From NCBI GenBank assembly GCA_946629665.1, contig CAMOYC010000007.1, positions 1 through 33,660 on the forward strand: 33,660 nucleotides of DNA, given 5' to 3'. The position numbers and the translations under genes were made by a program. Source of the stretch: an uncultured Lachnospiraceae bacterium. Its GTDB lineage: Bacteria > Bacillota > Clostridia > Lachnospirales > Lachnospiraceae. Shown piece after piece: positions 1 to 7,542 of this stretch. The notes beneath the pieces were generated by a model. It was not told where the DNA came from. It saw nothing but the letters and a program-made list of their open reading frames with translations, and did no database searches. Within the stretch, counting starts at the first letter, position 1. Each line of letters opens with the position of its first letter.

Positions 1-36
1 GCAAGTAGAATAGAAAGTGATCTACAGAATCATAAG

Positions 37-70
37 AAAGAGTGTCTCGCAGCTGAGACACTCTTTTTTT
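37..70. terminator. rho-independent terminator, probably bidirectional
   Basis: A perfect 12-bp stem (37-48 pairing with 55-66) with a six-base loop runs into a T tract that reaches base 70. In the plus direction it would end a gene lying left of the window. In the minus direction it sits just past the stop codon of the CoA-transferase, so it may serve both. Confidence 0.85.
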
Positions 71-1398
71 CAGATCATTCCGGCTTCTTTTGCCTCATCC
101 CGCAGCTGGTCCCTGTAATCCGGATGGGCCAGAGAAATCATGGCCCTTACACGGTCCCGCATGCAAAGAGGCTTCAGATCCACACAACCGTATTCGGTGG
201 CGATGTATTGTACATCAGCTCTTGTGGTGGTGACAACGCTGCCTGCGGGTAGGCGGGAGACGATCCGGGACCGCCGGCCGGCCTTTCTGCTGTTTACTGT
301 GGAGGCAGCGGCGATAAAGGACTTGCCCTCCTTTGACATCTGAGCTCCCCGGACAAAATCCACCTGGCCTCCGGTCGCGCTGAATTGCTGTCCGTTCAGA
401 TTATCGGCGCAGACCTGGCCTAAAAGATCCATGGTCAGGGCGGAGTTGATGGAGATGGCCCGGTCGTTTTTGGCGATGTTGACCGGGTTGGTTACCTCGG
501 TGTAGGGAAGAAAATGCAGATCTTCATTGTGGTCCATGAAGTCATAAAACTCCCGGCTGCCGAAAGCGAAAGAAGCGACGGACTTGCCCTTGTAGATCGC
601 TTTGTTCCGGTTGGTGATATTGCCGTTTTTCATCAGTTCCATCATGGGGTCTGACAGCATTTCGCTGTGGACACCCAGATCATTTTTTTCCCGGAGGCCG
701 AAACCGATTGCGGAGCACAGGCTCCCCAGACCCAGCTGGATACAGGCCCCGTCGGGAATCTGTTCCACGATATGGTCGGAGATGGCCCGGACGGTCTCAT
801 TGACATCATAACCGGACACGGATACCGGTTCCCGGTCCAGACGGACGATCGCATCCGCCTCGGAATAGTGGATTCTGTTATCCTCACCGCACACATAGGG
901 GATCCTGCGATTCACCTGCAGAATGATGCGAGAGACGGCTTCTTTGAGGTGGACATTGATGCCGACGCCGGTAGGCCCGTAACTCATATATCCATCTTCG
1001 TCCGGAGGGGACACTTCAAAAAATGCGACATTGACTCCGCTGGTCTGCCGGCACCAGATATCGGACCGGCTCAGGTGGACACTGGTGTAATCCACCGGGA
1101 TATAAGCCTGGCAGGAACGTTCCCAGTTCCCCATGAAATAAGTGGTGATGCCCGCATAATGTTCCGGGTCCGGCTTCTCCATGCCCGGAGGGGCAACAAC
1201 GATATTGCCGGAGGCGATCGTAATGTCCCGTAGGGGCCGGTCAGGGTCCGAGATCCGCCGGCTTAAAGCCTGGCAGAGTCCGTAGGAGACACTGCTCATT
1301 GTCCCGATATAGATCCGGTCTCCGGATCCGATCAGCTCCATGGCCTCTTCCGGAGCCATACATTTTTTTTCAAATTCCTTTTTGATATGATCATTCAT
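70..1398 (-). CDS. acetyl-CoA hydrolase/transferase family CoA-transferase
   Basis: The 442-residue product matches in length and motifs the family that includes 4-hydroxybutyrate CoA-transferase and butyryl-CoA:acetate CoA-transferase. These cytosolic enzymes move CoA between an acyl-CoA and a free acid through a glutamyl-CoA thioester. The catalytic glutamate is probably Glu246 in GVHSEM, and the CoA-pocket motif GGQVDFVRGA follows near residue 343. The C-terminal half is the better conserved one. The ribosome binding site (AAAGGA on the minus strand) lies about 15 bases from the ATG, which is rather far, but no better start is seen. The gene has its own likely promoter and a terminator, so it is probably monocistronic. 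No beta-oxidation genes flank it, and the substrate (acetate, butyrate, 4-hydroxybutyrate or propionate) cannot be read from the sequence. Confidence 0.9.
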   Translation of the reverse strand: MNDHIKKEFEKKCMAPEEAMELIGSGDRIYIGTMSSVSYGLCQALSRRISDPDRPLRDITIASGNIVVAPPGMEKPDPEHYAGITTYFMGNWERSCQAYIPVDYTSVHLSRSDIWCRQTSGVNVAFFEVSPPDEDGYMSYGPTGVGINVHLKEAVSRIILQVNRRIPYVCGEDNRIHYSEADAIVRLDREPVSVSGYDVNETVRAISDHIVEQIPDGACIQLGLGSLCSAIGFGLREKNDLGVHSEMLSDPMMELMKNGNITNRNKAIYKGKSVASFAFGSREFYDFMDHNEDLHFLPYTEVTNPVNIAKNDRAISINSALTMDLLGQVCADNLNGQQFSATGGQVDFVRGAQMSKEGKSFIAAASTVNSRKAGRRSRIVSRLPAGSVVTTTRADVQYIATEYGCVDLKPLCMRDRVRAMISLAHPDYRDQLRDEAKEAGMI

Positions 1399-1450
1399 CG
1401 GATGATTTTGTCCTTTCGATTATTATTCTTTTAGAACAGCCATATATCTC

Positions 1451-1478
1451 ATTAAAACATATTTCTCATAAAATGCAA
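1451..1478 (-). promoter_or_regulatory. candidate promoter of the CoA-transferase
   Basis: On the minus strand a TTGCAT -35 (1473-1478) is followed after 16 bases by TTTAAT (1451-1456), with TGT just before it as an extended -10. Spacing and position fit transcription of the CoA-transferase about 50 bases downstream. Confidence 0.5.
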
Positions 1479-1532
1479 GGGATTAGATAGCGGAAAGATC
1501 AGTTGTATGCTAAGATACTAGCAAGAAACATT

Positions 1533-1562
1533 CTGACAAAAACTGCTATGTTGCTGTATGTA
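1533..1562 (+). promoter_or_regulatory. weak candidate promoter of the HAD phosphatase gene
   Basis: CTGACA at 1533-1538 and TATGTA at 1557-1562 are separated by 18 bases. This would give a very short leader before the AGGAGGAG ribosome binding site near 1575-1582. It is only a plausible match. Confidence 0.3.
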
Positions 1563-1594
1563 TATGAAAAGGCACAGGAGGAGATTAGAAACGA

Positions 1595-2401
1595 ATGAGT
1601 TATAAAATATTTGTCACAGATATTGATGGAACGATCCGCACAAGAGACAATATGATCTCTGACGCAGTTGTTGAAGCGATCGTCGGACTGGAAGAGAGAG
1701 GGATACCGGTTGTCATCGCTTCCGGCCGGGCGGCTCCGGGCCTGCTGGAAACTGCCCGGGACCTCCATATGGCAGAGTATGACAACACATTTTTGATGTC
1801 CTTTAACGGAGGCACGATCACAGAGTGTCGGACCGGGAAGATCCTGAAGAATATTACCCTTCCCCTGAACACGGCCTCCAGGATCTGGGCTTTATCCAAA
1901 GAGTATGACGTTGATATCGTAACGTTTTATGAAGACGCTCTGGTCACGAACAATACCGACAACCCATATTTTCGCCATGAGGCGGAGATCTGCACTATGC
2001 GACTGATCCAGGTGGAGGATTTCCGTGATTATGATGATATACCTTTGTCCAAGATCATGTTTGGCGCGGACCCGAAACGGATTGAACAGCTGGCTCCGGT
2101 CATGAAGAAAATGTTCGAAGGAGAGTTTGATGTTTTTATCTCGGAACCTCAGTTTCTGGAGTTTGTGCCTCCGGGAATCAATAAAGGAGATGCATTGGCC
2201 TTTTTTGAAGATTATCTGGGAATCACCCGGGATGAGATCCTCGCTTGCGGAGACAGCGGAAATGATGCTCCCATGGTTGCCTATGCGGGGCTTGGTGTCG
2301 CAATGGATAATGCACTTCCCCCGGTGAAAGAAGTGGCAGATTATATTGCGGGATCCGTGCAGGAGGACGGCGTTGTGGATGTGATCCGCAAGTTTTTCTG
2401 A
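1595..2401 (+). CDS. Cof-type HAD-superfamily sugar-phosphate phosphatase
   Basis: The 268-residue protein has all four HAD motifs. Motif I is DIDGT with nucleophile Asp9 and acid/base Asp11, motif II is Ser43 in ASGR, motif III is Lys197 in NKGDAL, and motif IV is GDSGND with Asp220 and Asp224. The long insert between motifs II and III is the C2-type cap of Cof/YidA-like enzymes, which dephosphorylate sugar phosphates, nucleotides or flavin precursors in the cytosol. The substrate is not predictable because the cap sets it. The ATG at 1595 has a strong AGGAGGAG upstream. The gene stands alone: a CoA-transferase is divergent on its left and a terminator lies on its right. DIDGTI instead of the usual DLDGTL is a mild variant. 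Confidence 0.92.
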   Translation: MSYKIFVTDIDGTIRTRDNMISDAVVEAIVGLEERGIPVVIASGRAAPGLLETARDLHMAEYDNTFLMSFNGGTITECRTGKILKNITLPLNTASRIWALSKEYDVDIVTFYEDALVTNNTDNPYFRHEAEICTMRLIQVEDFRDYDDIPLSKIMFGADPKRIEQLAPVMKKMFEGEFDVFISEPQFLEFVPPGINKGDALAFFEDYLGITRDEILACGDSGNDAPMVAYAGLGVAMDNALPPVKEVADYIAGSVQEDGVVDVIRKFF

Positions 2402-2454
2402 TGGATATTTTTTGACCTGATCGATATTATTTCATTGAAATATGATGTTCCAGG

Positions 2455-2483
2455 GAAGCCCGGACCCCGGGCTTCTTCTTTTT
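2455..2483 (+). terminator. rho-independent terminator after the HAD gene
   Basis: A perfect 9-bp stem GAAGCCCGG (2455-2463) pairs with CCGGGCTTC (2467-2475) across a three-base loop and is followed by a T-rich tract. It separates the HAD gene from the exonuclease gene. Confidence 0.85.
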
Positions 2484-2568
2484 GTGCTGGCATTTTTTTA
2501 GGACACCTTTCTGTAGTATAATCCAGACAGATCAAAGAAATGAAAGACAGGAAAGGAGCGATGCCGGT

Positions 2569-3234
2569 ATGAGTGATTATATTGTAATTGATGTTGAGAT
2601 GTGTAAAGTCGGAAAGATCTTTCGGCAGGGCCGATACAAAAGACATAATGAGATCATCCAGATCGGAGCTGTCATGCTGAACGAAAAGTTTGAGGAAGTA
2701 GATGAGTTTTCCAGCTTTGTTCATCCGCAGTTCGGGAAGATTGACGGTTTCATTACCAAACTCACCGGGATCACACCGGGAAATATACAGGCTGCTCCTT
2801 CTTTAGAGATGGTCCTGCTTGATATGATCCGCTGGATCGATGGCAGGGATGCCAGATTTTGTTCCTGGAGCAGGACAGATTACTGTCAGATCCGGGATGA
2901 GATCCTGATGAAAGATCTGGATATGGACAAACTGGATTTCTTTTTGAAAGAAGAGAACTGGATTGATTACCAGAAAGTGGTGGATATCCGTTTTGGGCTG
3001 GACCGGGCCCCGTCCTTAAAGGACGCTTTGGAACTGGCAGACCTGGATGTAGTAGGGCATCTGCATGACGGACTTGCAGATGCAAGGAATACAGCCAGAA
3101 TGATCGCAAAACTGGAATTAAACCCCTGCTACCAATGTGGCAGAGAGCGGTTCCTTGTCAAGGAAGACCGGCAGACTCATCTGGGTTACTCGCTGGGCAG
3201 CCTGCTGCAGGGGATCGTGCTGGAAACAGCTTAG
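2569..3234 (+). CDS. DEDDh-family 3'-5' exonuclease (DnaQ-like)
   Basis: From the ATG at 2569 the product is 221 residues. The open frame reaches further upstream, but AAAGGAG at 2552-2558 fixes this start. A TATAAT at 2517-2522 lies just upstream. Exo I is DVE (Asp8, Glu10), Exo II is Asp104 in SRTDY, and Exo III is the H-x4-D pattern with His166 and Asp171 in HLHDGLADA. These are the four metal-binding acidic residues and the general-base histidine of DEDDh nucleases, which remove 3' nucleotides from DNA or RNA. The family includes the Pol III epsilon subunit, RNase T, oligoribonuclease and KapD-like proteins. A CxxC pair (Cys187, Cys190) follows the domain and only one such pair is present. 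A microprotein gene follows 20 bases later and is probably co-transcribed. Substrate unknown. Confidence 0.85.
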   Translation: MSDYIVIDVEMCKVGKIFRQGRYKRHNEIIQIGAVMLNEKFEEVDEFSSFVHPQFGKIDGFITKLTGITPGNIQAAPSLEMVLLDMIRWIDGRDARFCSWSRTDYCQIRDEILMKDLDMDKLDFFLKEENWIDYQKVVDIRFGLDRAPSLKDALELADLDVVGHLHDGLADARNTARMIAKLELNPCYQCGRERFLVKEDRQTHLGYSLGSLLQGIVLETA

Positions 3235-3254
3235 AATAACAGGAGGTGTTTCAG

Positions 3255-3356
3255 ATGAAAGGTTATGCAGTAGAAAGTGGTTACATGGGCCTTGTGGAGG
3301 GAAGATATATCCTCTTTTCCTGTGAGGCAGATTACAGAGAATATCTGGAAGATTAA
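3255..3356 (+). CDS. 33-residue microprotein, function unknown
   Basis: A short frame starts at ATG 3255 behind an ideal AGGAGG (3241-3246) and ends with TAA at 3354-3356. The peptide begins MKGYAVESGYMG and ends SCEADYREYLED. It has no membrane segment and no signal peptide, and is rich in Tyr, Gly and acidic residues. I recall very similar short peptides (a GYMG box, then an xxLF and EADYxEYxED tail) as unannotated proteins in Lachnospiraceae genomes, but I cannot verify this here. The strong ribosome binding site, the 20-base gap after the exonuclease stop and the terminator straight after it all support a real gene. Function unknown. Confidence 0.72.
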   Translation: MKGYAVESGYMGLVEGRYILFSCEADYREYLED

Positions 3357-3362
3357 CAGAGC

Positions 3363-3414
3363 AGGGGGCAGAGACCTTATGGGGGAAAGGTTTCTGCCTC
3401 CTGATTTTATCCTT
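3363..3414. terminator. rho-independent terminator between convergent genes
   Basis: A stem of about 12-15 bp with one G-T pair (GGCAGAGACCTT with AAGGTTTCTGCC) is followed by a T-rich stretch. It ends the exonuclease-microprotein operon and may also stop the activase transcript coming from the other side. Confidence 0.8.
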
Positions 3415-3429
3415 TTCAGGAAAATAGAT

Positions 3430-4182
3430 CTAAAAGAAGCAGTGCAGGTCTTTAAAGACAGCCTGGTAGTCTGCCAGGTCCTCCAGGTGCAAAGCCTTTA
3501 CGCCGGTGTAGGCATAGTCTCTGTCCAGGAGCTCATATTTTCTTTCTCCCATCTGGTGGAAAGGGAGCAGCTGTACTTCTTTTAGCCCAATCTTCTTCAG
3601 CAGGGCGGCCAGTCCTTTTGCATCCTCTGGGGAATCATTAAAATCCGGGATCACCGGGATCCGGGGAAGAATGGTCAGACCCTGTTCGGCGGCCCAGGAC
3701 AGGTTGCTTATGATCCGGTCATTATAGACCCCTGTGCCAAGAAAATGTTTCTTCCGGTCGTAATGCTTCACATCAAAGAGCAGGAGATCGAAGAGGGGGG
3801 CAAGGCGTTGGAAGATCTCTTCTTTCACATAACCGGTGGTCTCGATGGCAGTGTGGATCCCGGCTTCCTTCAGTTTCTTTACCAGGGCTTCCACGAAATC
3901 CGGCTGCATCATTCCTTCCCCGCCGGAGATGGTGACTCCGCCACCGGATTCCAGGTAAAAATCCATGTCCTGCAAGCAGATTTCCAACACCTGGGAAACC
4001 GTCTTGTATTCTCCTGCCTCAGTGTTGTCATTCATCGTCTGGATCAGGCTGCTCTGGGATTCCGGGTTGGCACACCAGCGGCAGCGAAGAGGGCAGCCTT
4101 TCAGAAAAATTGTGGTACGTATACCGGGCCCGTCATGTATGGAAAACTTCTGAATATTAAAAATAAGTCCTTTTTGGTCCAT
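3430..4182 (-). CDS. glycyl radical enzyme activating protein (radical SAM), short form
   Basis: The 250-residue protein is a radical SAM activase that installs the glycyl radical on its partner GRE. The cluster-binding CxxxCxxC is Cys30, Cys34 and Cys37 (GCPLRCRWC), preceded by the activase signature HDGPGIRT. The SAM-binding segment is SGGGVTISGGEG. Two features are odd. First, most activases of non-PFL GREs are about 300 residues and carry an inserted ferredoxin-like domain with eight cysteines after the first motif. Here only about 40 linker residues stand there, and the protein has just two further cysteines (near 68 and 248). Second, the usual GGEP is GGEG. The partner is almost surely the divergent GRE, since the two start codons are 198 bases apart. 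AAGGAG precedes the ATG by about six bases, and a strong extended -10 promoter is present. Confidence 0.93.
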   Translation of the reverse strand: MDQKGLIFNIQKFSIHDGPGIRTTIFLKGCPLRCRWCANPESQSSLIQTMNDNTEAGEYKTVSQVLEICLQDMDFYLESGGGVTISGGEGMMQPDFVEALVKKLKEAGIHTAIETTGYVKEEIFQRLAPLFDLLLFDVKHYDRKKHFLGTGVYNDRIISNLSWAAEQGLTILPRIPVIPDFNDSPEDAKGLAALLKKIGLKEVQLLPFHQMGERKYELLDRDYAYTGVKALHLEDLADYQAVFKDLHCFF

Positions 4183-4228
4183 GATACTCCTTCTATCGAT
4201 ATTTGGCTGATCAATTCATTGCCAAAAT

Positions 4229-4257
4229 ATCATAGCATAAAATGATACTTATGTAAA
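4229..4257 (-). promoter_or_regulatory. promoter of the GRE activase gene
   Basis: Read on the minus strand, TTTACA (4252-4257) and TATGAT (4229-4234) are exactly 17 bases apart and TGC directly precedes the -10. This is a near-consensus sigma-A promoter with an extended -10. The predicted start lies near 4222, about 40 bases before the activase ATG. Confidence 0.7.
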
Positions 4258-4262
4258 GAATT

Positions 4263-4283
4263 AAACTTATCAAAGAAAGTTAT
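4263..4283. repeat. operator-like 21-bp repeat, copy 1
   Basis: This copy matches the one at 4335-4355 at 19 of 21 positions. The core AACTT-N8-AAGTT is an imperfect dyad and contains AAAGAAAG, a pattern of the kind bound by DeoR-family repressors. It lies just upstream of the activase -35 and about 70 bases upstream of the GRE start point. Confidence 0.55.
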
Positions 4284-4306
4284 AATAAGAAAATGAGAGG
4301 AAACTG

Positions 4307-4334
4307 TTGACATCTACCAAAAATGTGCTATTAT
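4307..4334 (+). promoter_or_regulatory. promoter of the GRE-FSA operon
   Basis: A consensus TTGACA (4307-4312) and TATTAT (4329-4334) are 16 bases apart, with TGC directly before the -10. Transcription should begin near 4341. The upstream in-frame ATG at 4323 lies inside this promoter and so cannot be the start codon for this transcript. Confidence 0.72.
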
Positions 4335-4355
4335 AAACTTACGAAAGAAAGTTAT
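4335..4355. repeat. operator-like 21-bp repeat, copy 2
   Basis: This is the second copy of the 21-bp element, beginning one base after the GRE -10 box and covering the predicted transcription start. That is a classic repressor position. The likely binder is the DeoR-family protein encoded at 7543-8301, by inference from proximity. Confidence 0.55.
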
Positions 4356-4379
4356 GAATATTTTTTAAGGAGATTAATA

Positions 4380-6791
4380 ATGGAGAATGCGGCACATTTT
4401 GGAAGACTGACACCAAGAATGCAAGCCTACCGGGAGAGCGTTCTGGATAAAAAACCCTACATCGATGCAGAGCGGGCACTGCTGGTGACGGAGGCCTACC
4501 GGGAAAATCAGGCTCAGCCGGTTGTCATAAGGCGGGCCCGGATGCTTCAGAATATTCTGGAGAACATGACTATTTACATAGAAGATGAGACCATCCTGGC
4601 GGGGAATCAGGCAACTTCCAACAAGGATGCCCCGATCTTTCCGGAATATACTCTGAAATTTGTGATGGAAGAGCTGGACCTCTTTGAGAAGAGGGACGGG
4701 GACGTATTTTATATTACGGAAGAAACCAAAGACCAGCTTCGGTCCATAGCCCCCTTCTGGGAAAACAATAATCTGAGAGCCCGCGGTATGGCCCTGCTTC
4801 CGGAGGAAGTGCAGGTCTACATGGATACCGGCTTTTTCGGGATGGAAGGCAAGCTAAACGCAGGGGATGCCCACATCGTGGTAGATTATGAGAACCTGCT
4901 CCGATGCGGTCTGGCCGGTTATGAAGAAAGAGCCAGGACACTGAAAGCCGGACTGGATCTGACCGATCCTGCATCCATCGATAAGTATCAGTTCTACAAG
5001 GCAGTTCTGATCGTGATCGATGCAGTCAGGCATTTTGCAGAGCGTTATGCCAGACTTGCCGAGGAGAAGGCGGGACAGGCGGAGGAACCGAGGAAGGCTG
5101 AGCTGCTGGAGCTTGCCAGAATCTGCAGGAAAGTTCCCTATCAGCCTGCGGAAACCTTCCACGAAGCGGTACAGTCAGTATGGTTTATCCAGCTGATCCT
5201 GCAGATTGAATCCAACGGCCACTCCCTGTCCTATGGGAGATTCGACCAGTATGCCGGGCCTTACCTGGATGCGGACCTGGAGGCAGGAAGGATCACGGAA
5301 GACCAGGCAGTGGAACTGCTGACCAACCTGTGGATCAAGACTTTGACCATCAACAAGGTCCGGTCCCAGGCCCATACCTTTTCCAGCGCGGGAAGTCCCA
5401 TGTACCAGAATGTCACCATCGGCGGCCAGACCAAAGAAGGGAAAGATGCGGTCAACCGGCTCTCCTTCCTAGTGCTGAAGTCGATCGGACAGACCCGGCT
5501 TCCCCAGCCAAACCTGACCGTGCGGTATCACAGAAATCTGGACCAGGCCTTTATGGATGAGGCGCTGGAAGTCCTGAAACTGGGGACCGGTATGCCCGCC
5601 TTTAACAGTGATGAGGTGATCATTCCCTCCTTCATAGAGAAAGGGGTAGCAAAAGAGGATGCCTATAATTATTCCGCAGTTGGCTGTGTGGAGACCGCCG
5701 TTCCCGGGAAATGGGGGTATCGATGCACCGGGATGAGCTACCTGAATTTCCCCCGGGTCCTCCTTATGGTTATGAATAATGGGATCGATGTCACATCCGG
5801 CAAGCGTTTTACCAAAGATTACGGGAATTTCCGTGACATGAAGTCCTTTGATGAACTGATGAGTGCCTGGGATAAGGCGATCCGGGAGCTCACCCGAATG
5901 AGCGTGATCGTGGAGAATGCCATCGACCTGGCAGGAGAGAGGGAGATCCCGGATATCCTCTGTTCCACCCTGACACAGGACTGCCTGGGAAGAGGGAAGA
6001 CCATAAAGGAAGGCGGAGCAATTTACGATTACATTTCCGGACTCCAGGTCGGGATCGCAGATATGGCAGACAGTCTTGCTGCCATCAAAAAGCTGGTATT
6101 TGATGAGAAGAAAATATCGAACGATCAGCTGATGGACGCTCTGGAATCTGATTTTGCCGGTCCGGAAGGAGAACGGATCCGTCACATGCTGATAGAGGAA
6201 GCTCCGAAATACGGTAATGATGACGATTACGCAGACCAGCTGATCGTGGATGCCTATGCCTCCTATATTGATGAGATGAAAAAATATCCGAATACCAGAC
6301 ATGGCAGAGGACCGATCGGCGGGATCCGCTATGCCGGGACCTCGTCCATCTCTGCCAACGTAGGTCAGGGATTCGGAACTATGGCTACTCCCAACGGCCG
6401 GCATGCCAGGGATCCGCTGGCGGAGGGATGTTCCCCTGCCCATTCCATGGACAGGAAGGGGCCGACGGCCGTATTCAAGTCCGTGTCCAAGCTTCCTACC
6501 CATGAGATCACCGGCGGAGTCCTTCTGAACCAGAAAGTGACTCCCTCCCTGCTGTCGACACCGGAGAATACCAGGAAGCTGGAGATGCTTATCCGGACTT
6601 TTTTCAACCGACTGGAGGGGTATCATGTCCAGTATAATGTGGTGGACCGGGCTACCCTGATCGACGCCCAGAAGCATCCTGAAAACTATAAAGATCTGAT
6701 CGTCCGCGTCGCCGGCTACAGCGCATTTTTCCATGTGCTGTCCAAAGCAACCCAGGATGATATCATAGCGAGAACAGAACAGACCTTGTAA
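4380..6791 (+). CDS. glycyl radical enzyme, YbiW/PflF-like (probable 1,5-anhydroglucitol-6-phosphate lyase)
   Basis: The 803-residue protein is a complete GRE. The thiyl-radical cysteine is Cys436 with partner Glu438 in VGCVETAVPGKWGYRCTG. The C-terminal glycyl-radical loop is RVAGYSAFF with Gly779. Many stretches match what I recall of E. coli YbiW (PflF): GNQATSNKDAPIFPEYT, FIQLILQIESNGHS, AGSPMYQNVTIGGQ, AGTSSISANV, and the end DDIIARTE. The PflD counterpart differs at these places. YbiW is reported to cleave the C-O bond of 1,5-anhydroglucitol 6-phosphate, giving 1-deoxyfructose 6-phosphate. The frame is open from 4323, but AAGGAG (4367-4372) and the promoter position fix ATG 4380. An FSA-type aldolase follows after 49 bases. 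It is not pyruvate formate-lyase, which has two adjacent cysteines. The substrate is inferred from similarity and neighbours. Confidence 0.9.
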   Translation: MENAAHFGRLTPRMQAYRESVLDKKPYIDAERALLVTEAYRENQAQPVVIRRARMLQNILENMTIYIEDETILAGNQATSNKDAPIFPEYTLKFVMEELDLFEKRDGDVFYITEETKDQLRSIAPFWENNNLRARGMALLPEEVQVYMDTGFFGMEGKLNAGDAHIVVDYENLLRCGLAGYEERARTLKAGLDLTDPASIDKYQFYKAVLIVIDAVRHFAERYARLAEEKAGQAEEPRKAELLELARICRKVPYQPAETFHEAVQSVWFIQLILQIESNGHSLSYGRFDQYAGPYLDADLEAGRITEDQAVELLTNLWIKTLTINKVRSQAHTFSSAGSPMYQNVTIGGQTKEGKDAVNRLSFLVLKSIGQTRLPQPNLTVRYHRNLDQAFMDEALEVLKLGTGMPAFNSDEVIIPSFIEKGVAKEDAYNYSAVGCVETAVPGKWGYRCTGMSYLNFPRVLLMVMNNGIDVTSGKRFTKDYGNFRDMKSFDELMSAWDKAIRELTRMSVIVENAIDLAGEREIPDILCSTLTQDCLGRGKTIKEGGAIYDYISGLQVGIADMADSLAAIKKLVFDEKKISNDQLMDALESDFAGPEGERIRHMLIEEAPKYGNDDDYADQLIVDAYASYIDEMKKYPNTRHGRGPIGGIRYAGTSSISANVGQGFGTMATPNGRHARDPLAEGCSPAHSMDRKGPTAVFKSVSKLPTHEITGGVLLNQKVTPSLLSTPENTRKLEMLIRTFFNRLEGYHVQYNVVDRATLIDAQKHPENYKDLIVRVAGYSAFFHVLSKATQDDIIARTEQTL

Positions 6792-6840
6792 ATCCTGTAG
6801 AGAAGACGGTATAAAAGACTGCAAAAAGGAGAATGAACGA

Positions 6841-7518
6841 ATGAAATTATGTATCGACACCGCAGATATTGAAGCAATCAGAAGCATATACAAGTACTAT
6901 CCCGTGGACGGCGTATCCACGAACCCCTCCATTCTCGCCAAATCCGGTCAGGCCCCCTATGAGGTTTTGAGGGAGATCCGGAAGATCATCGGAGAAGAGG
7001 GGGAGCTTTTTGTACAGGTGATCTCAAAAAAAGCAGAAGGTATGATAGAAGAGGCCCATCACATTGTAAAGGAACTTGGCCTGCGGACCCTGGTCAAGAT
7101 TCCTTGCACGGAAGAAGGATACCGGGCTATGCAGCAACTCCATGCTGAGCAGATCCGTTTTATCGGTACCGCGATCTACACCCCCATGCAGGCCTATCTG
7201 GCTGCCAAATGCGGAGCGGACTATGTTGCTCCCTACATCAATCGAATCGACAATATGGGATTTGACGGGGTACAGGTTGCGAAAGATATTCAGGATATTA
7301 TCGAAAACAGCGGATATGACTGCAGCCTCCTTGCTGCAAGTTTCAAGAACTCGCAGCAGGTGCTGGAACTGGCCAAATACGGAGCAGGAGCGGTAACGGC
7401 CTCTCCGGATGTGATCCGTGGATTTGTGAAGAATGCGGCCATCGATGCAGCCGTAGAAGACTTTATCACTGATTTTGAAGGTCTGGTCGGACCGGGAAAG
7501 ACAATGGCCAACTGCTGA
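6841..7518 (+). CDS. fsa: fructose-6-phosphate aldolase / transaldolase-like protein
   Basis: The 225-residue protein belongs to the short transaldolase subfamily. The Schiff-base lysine is Lys86 in LVKIPCT, and the conserved TNPSI loop lies at 27-31. Two positions favour a true FSA aldolase over a transaldolase: Gln59 in FVQV, where transaldolases have Glu, and Tyr132 in APYINR, where transaldolases have Phe. These match Gln59 and Tyr131 of E. coli FsaA. FSA cleaves fructose 6-phosphate in vitro. In E. coli its reported natural role is cleavage of 1-deoxyfructose 6-phosphate to glyceraldehyde 3-phosphate and hydroxyacetone, downstream of YbiW or PflD. Here it lies 49 bases after the GRE with AAAAAGGAG at 6823-6831 and no terminator between, so it is the second gene of that operon. 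The diagnostic residues make the call strong. Confidence 0.9.
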   Translation: MKLCIDTADIEAIRSIYKYYPVDGVSTNPSILAKSGQAPYEVLREIRKIIGEEGELFVQVISKKAEGMIEEAHHIVKELGLRTLVKIPCTEEGYRAMQQLHAEQIRFIGTAIYTPMQAYLAAKCGADYVAPYINRIDNMGFDGVQVAKDIQDIIENSGYDCSLLAASFKNSQQVLELAKYGAGAVTASPDVIRGFVKNAAIDAAVEDFITDFEGLVGPGKTMANC

Positions 7519-7542
7519 AGAAAAGGCTGAAGGCCTGAGGAG

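Noticed and set aside
4323-4379. 19-codon upstream extension of the GRE
   Set aside because: The upstream ATG lies between the -35 and -10 of the promoter, while AAGGAG is correctly placed for ATG 4380.
4380-6791. Calling the first GRE pyruvate formate-lyase
   Set aside because: Pyruvate formate-lyase has two adjacent active-site cysteines. This protein has a single Cys in GCVE with a glutamate two residues on, as in dehydratase and lyase GREs.
5469-6893. 474-residue open frame on the minus strand
   Set aside because: It is antisense to the GRE and runs into the aldolase gene. The sense strand carries all conserved catalytic motifs.
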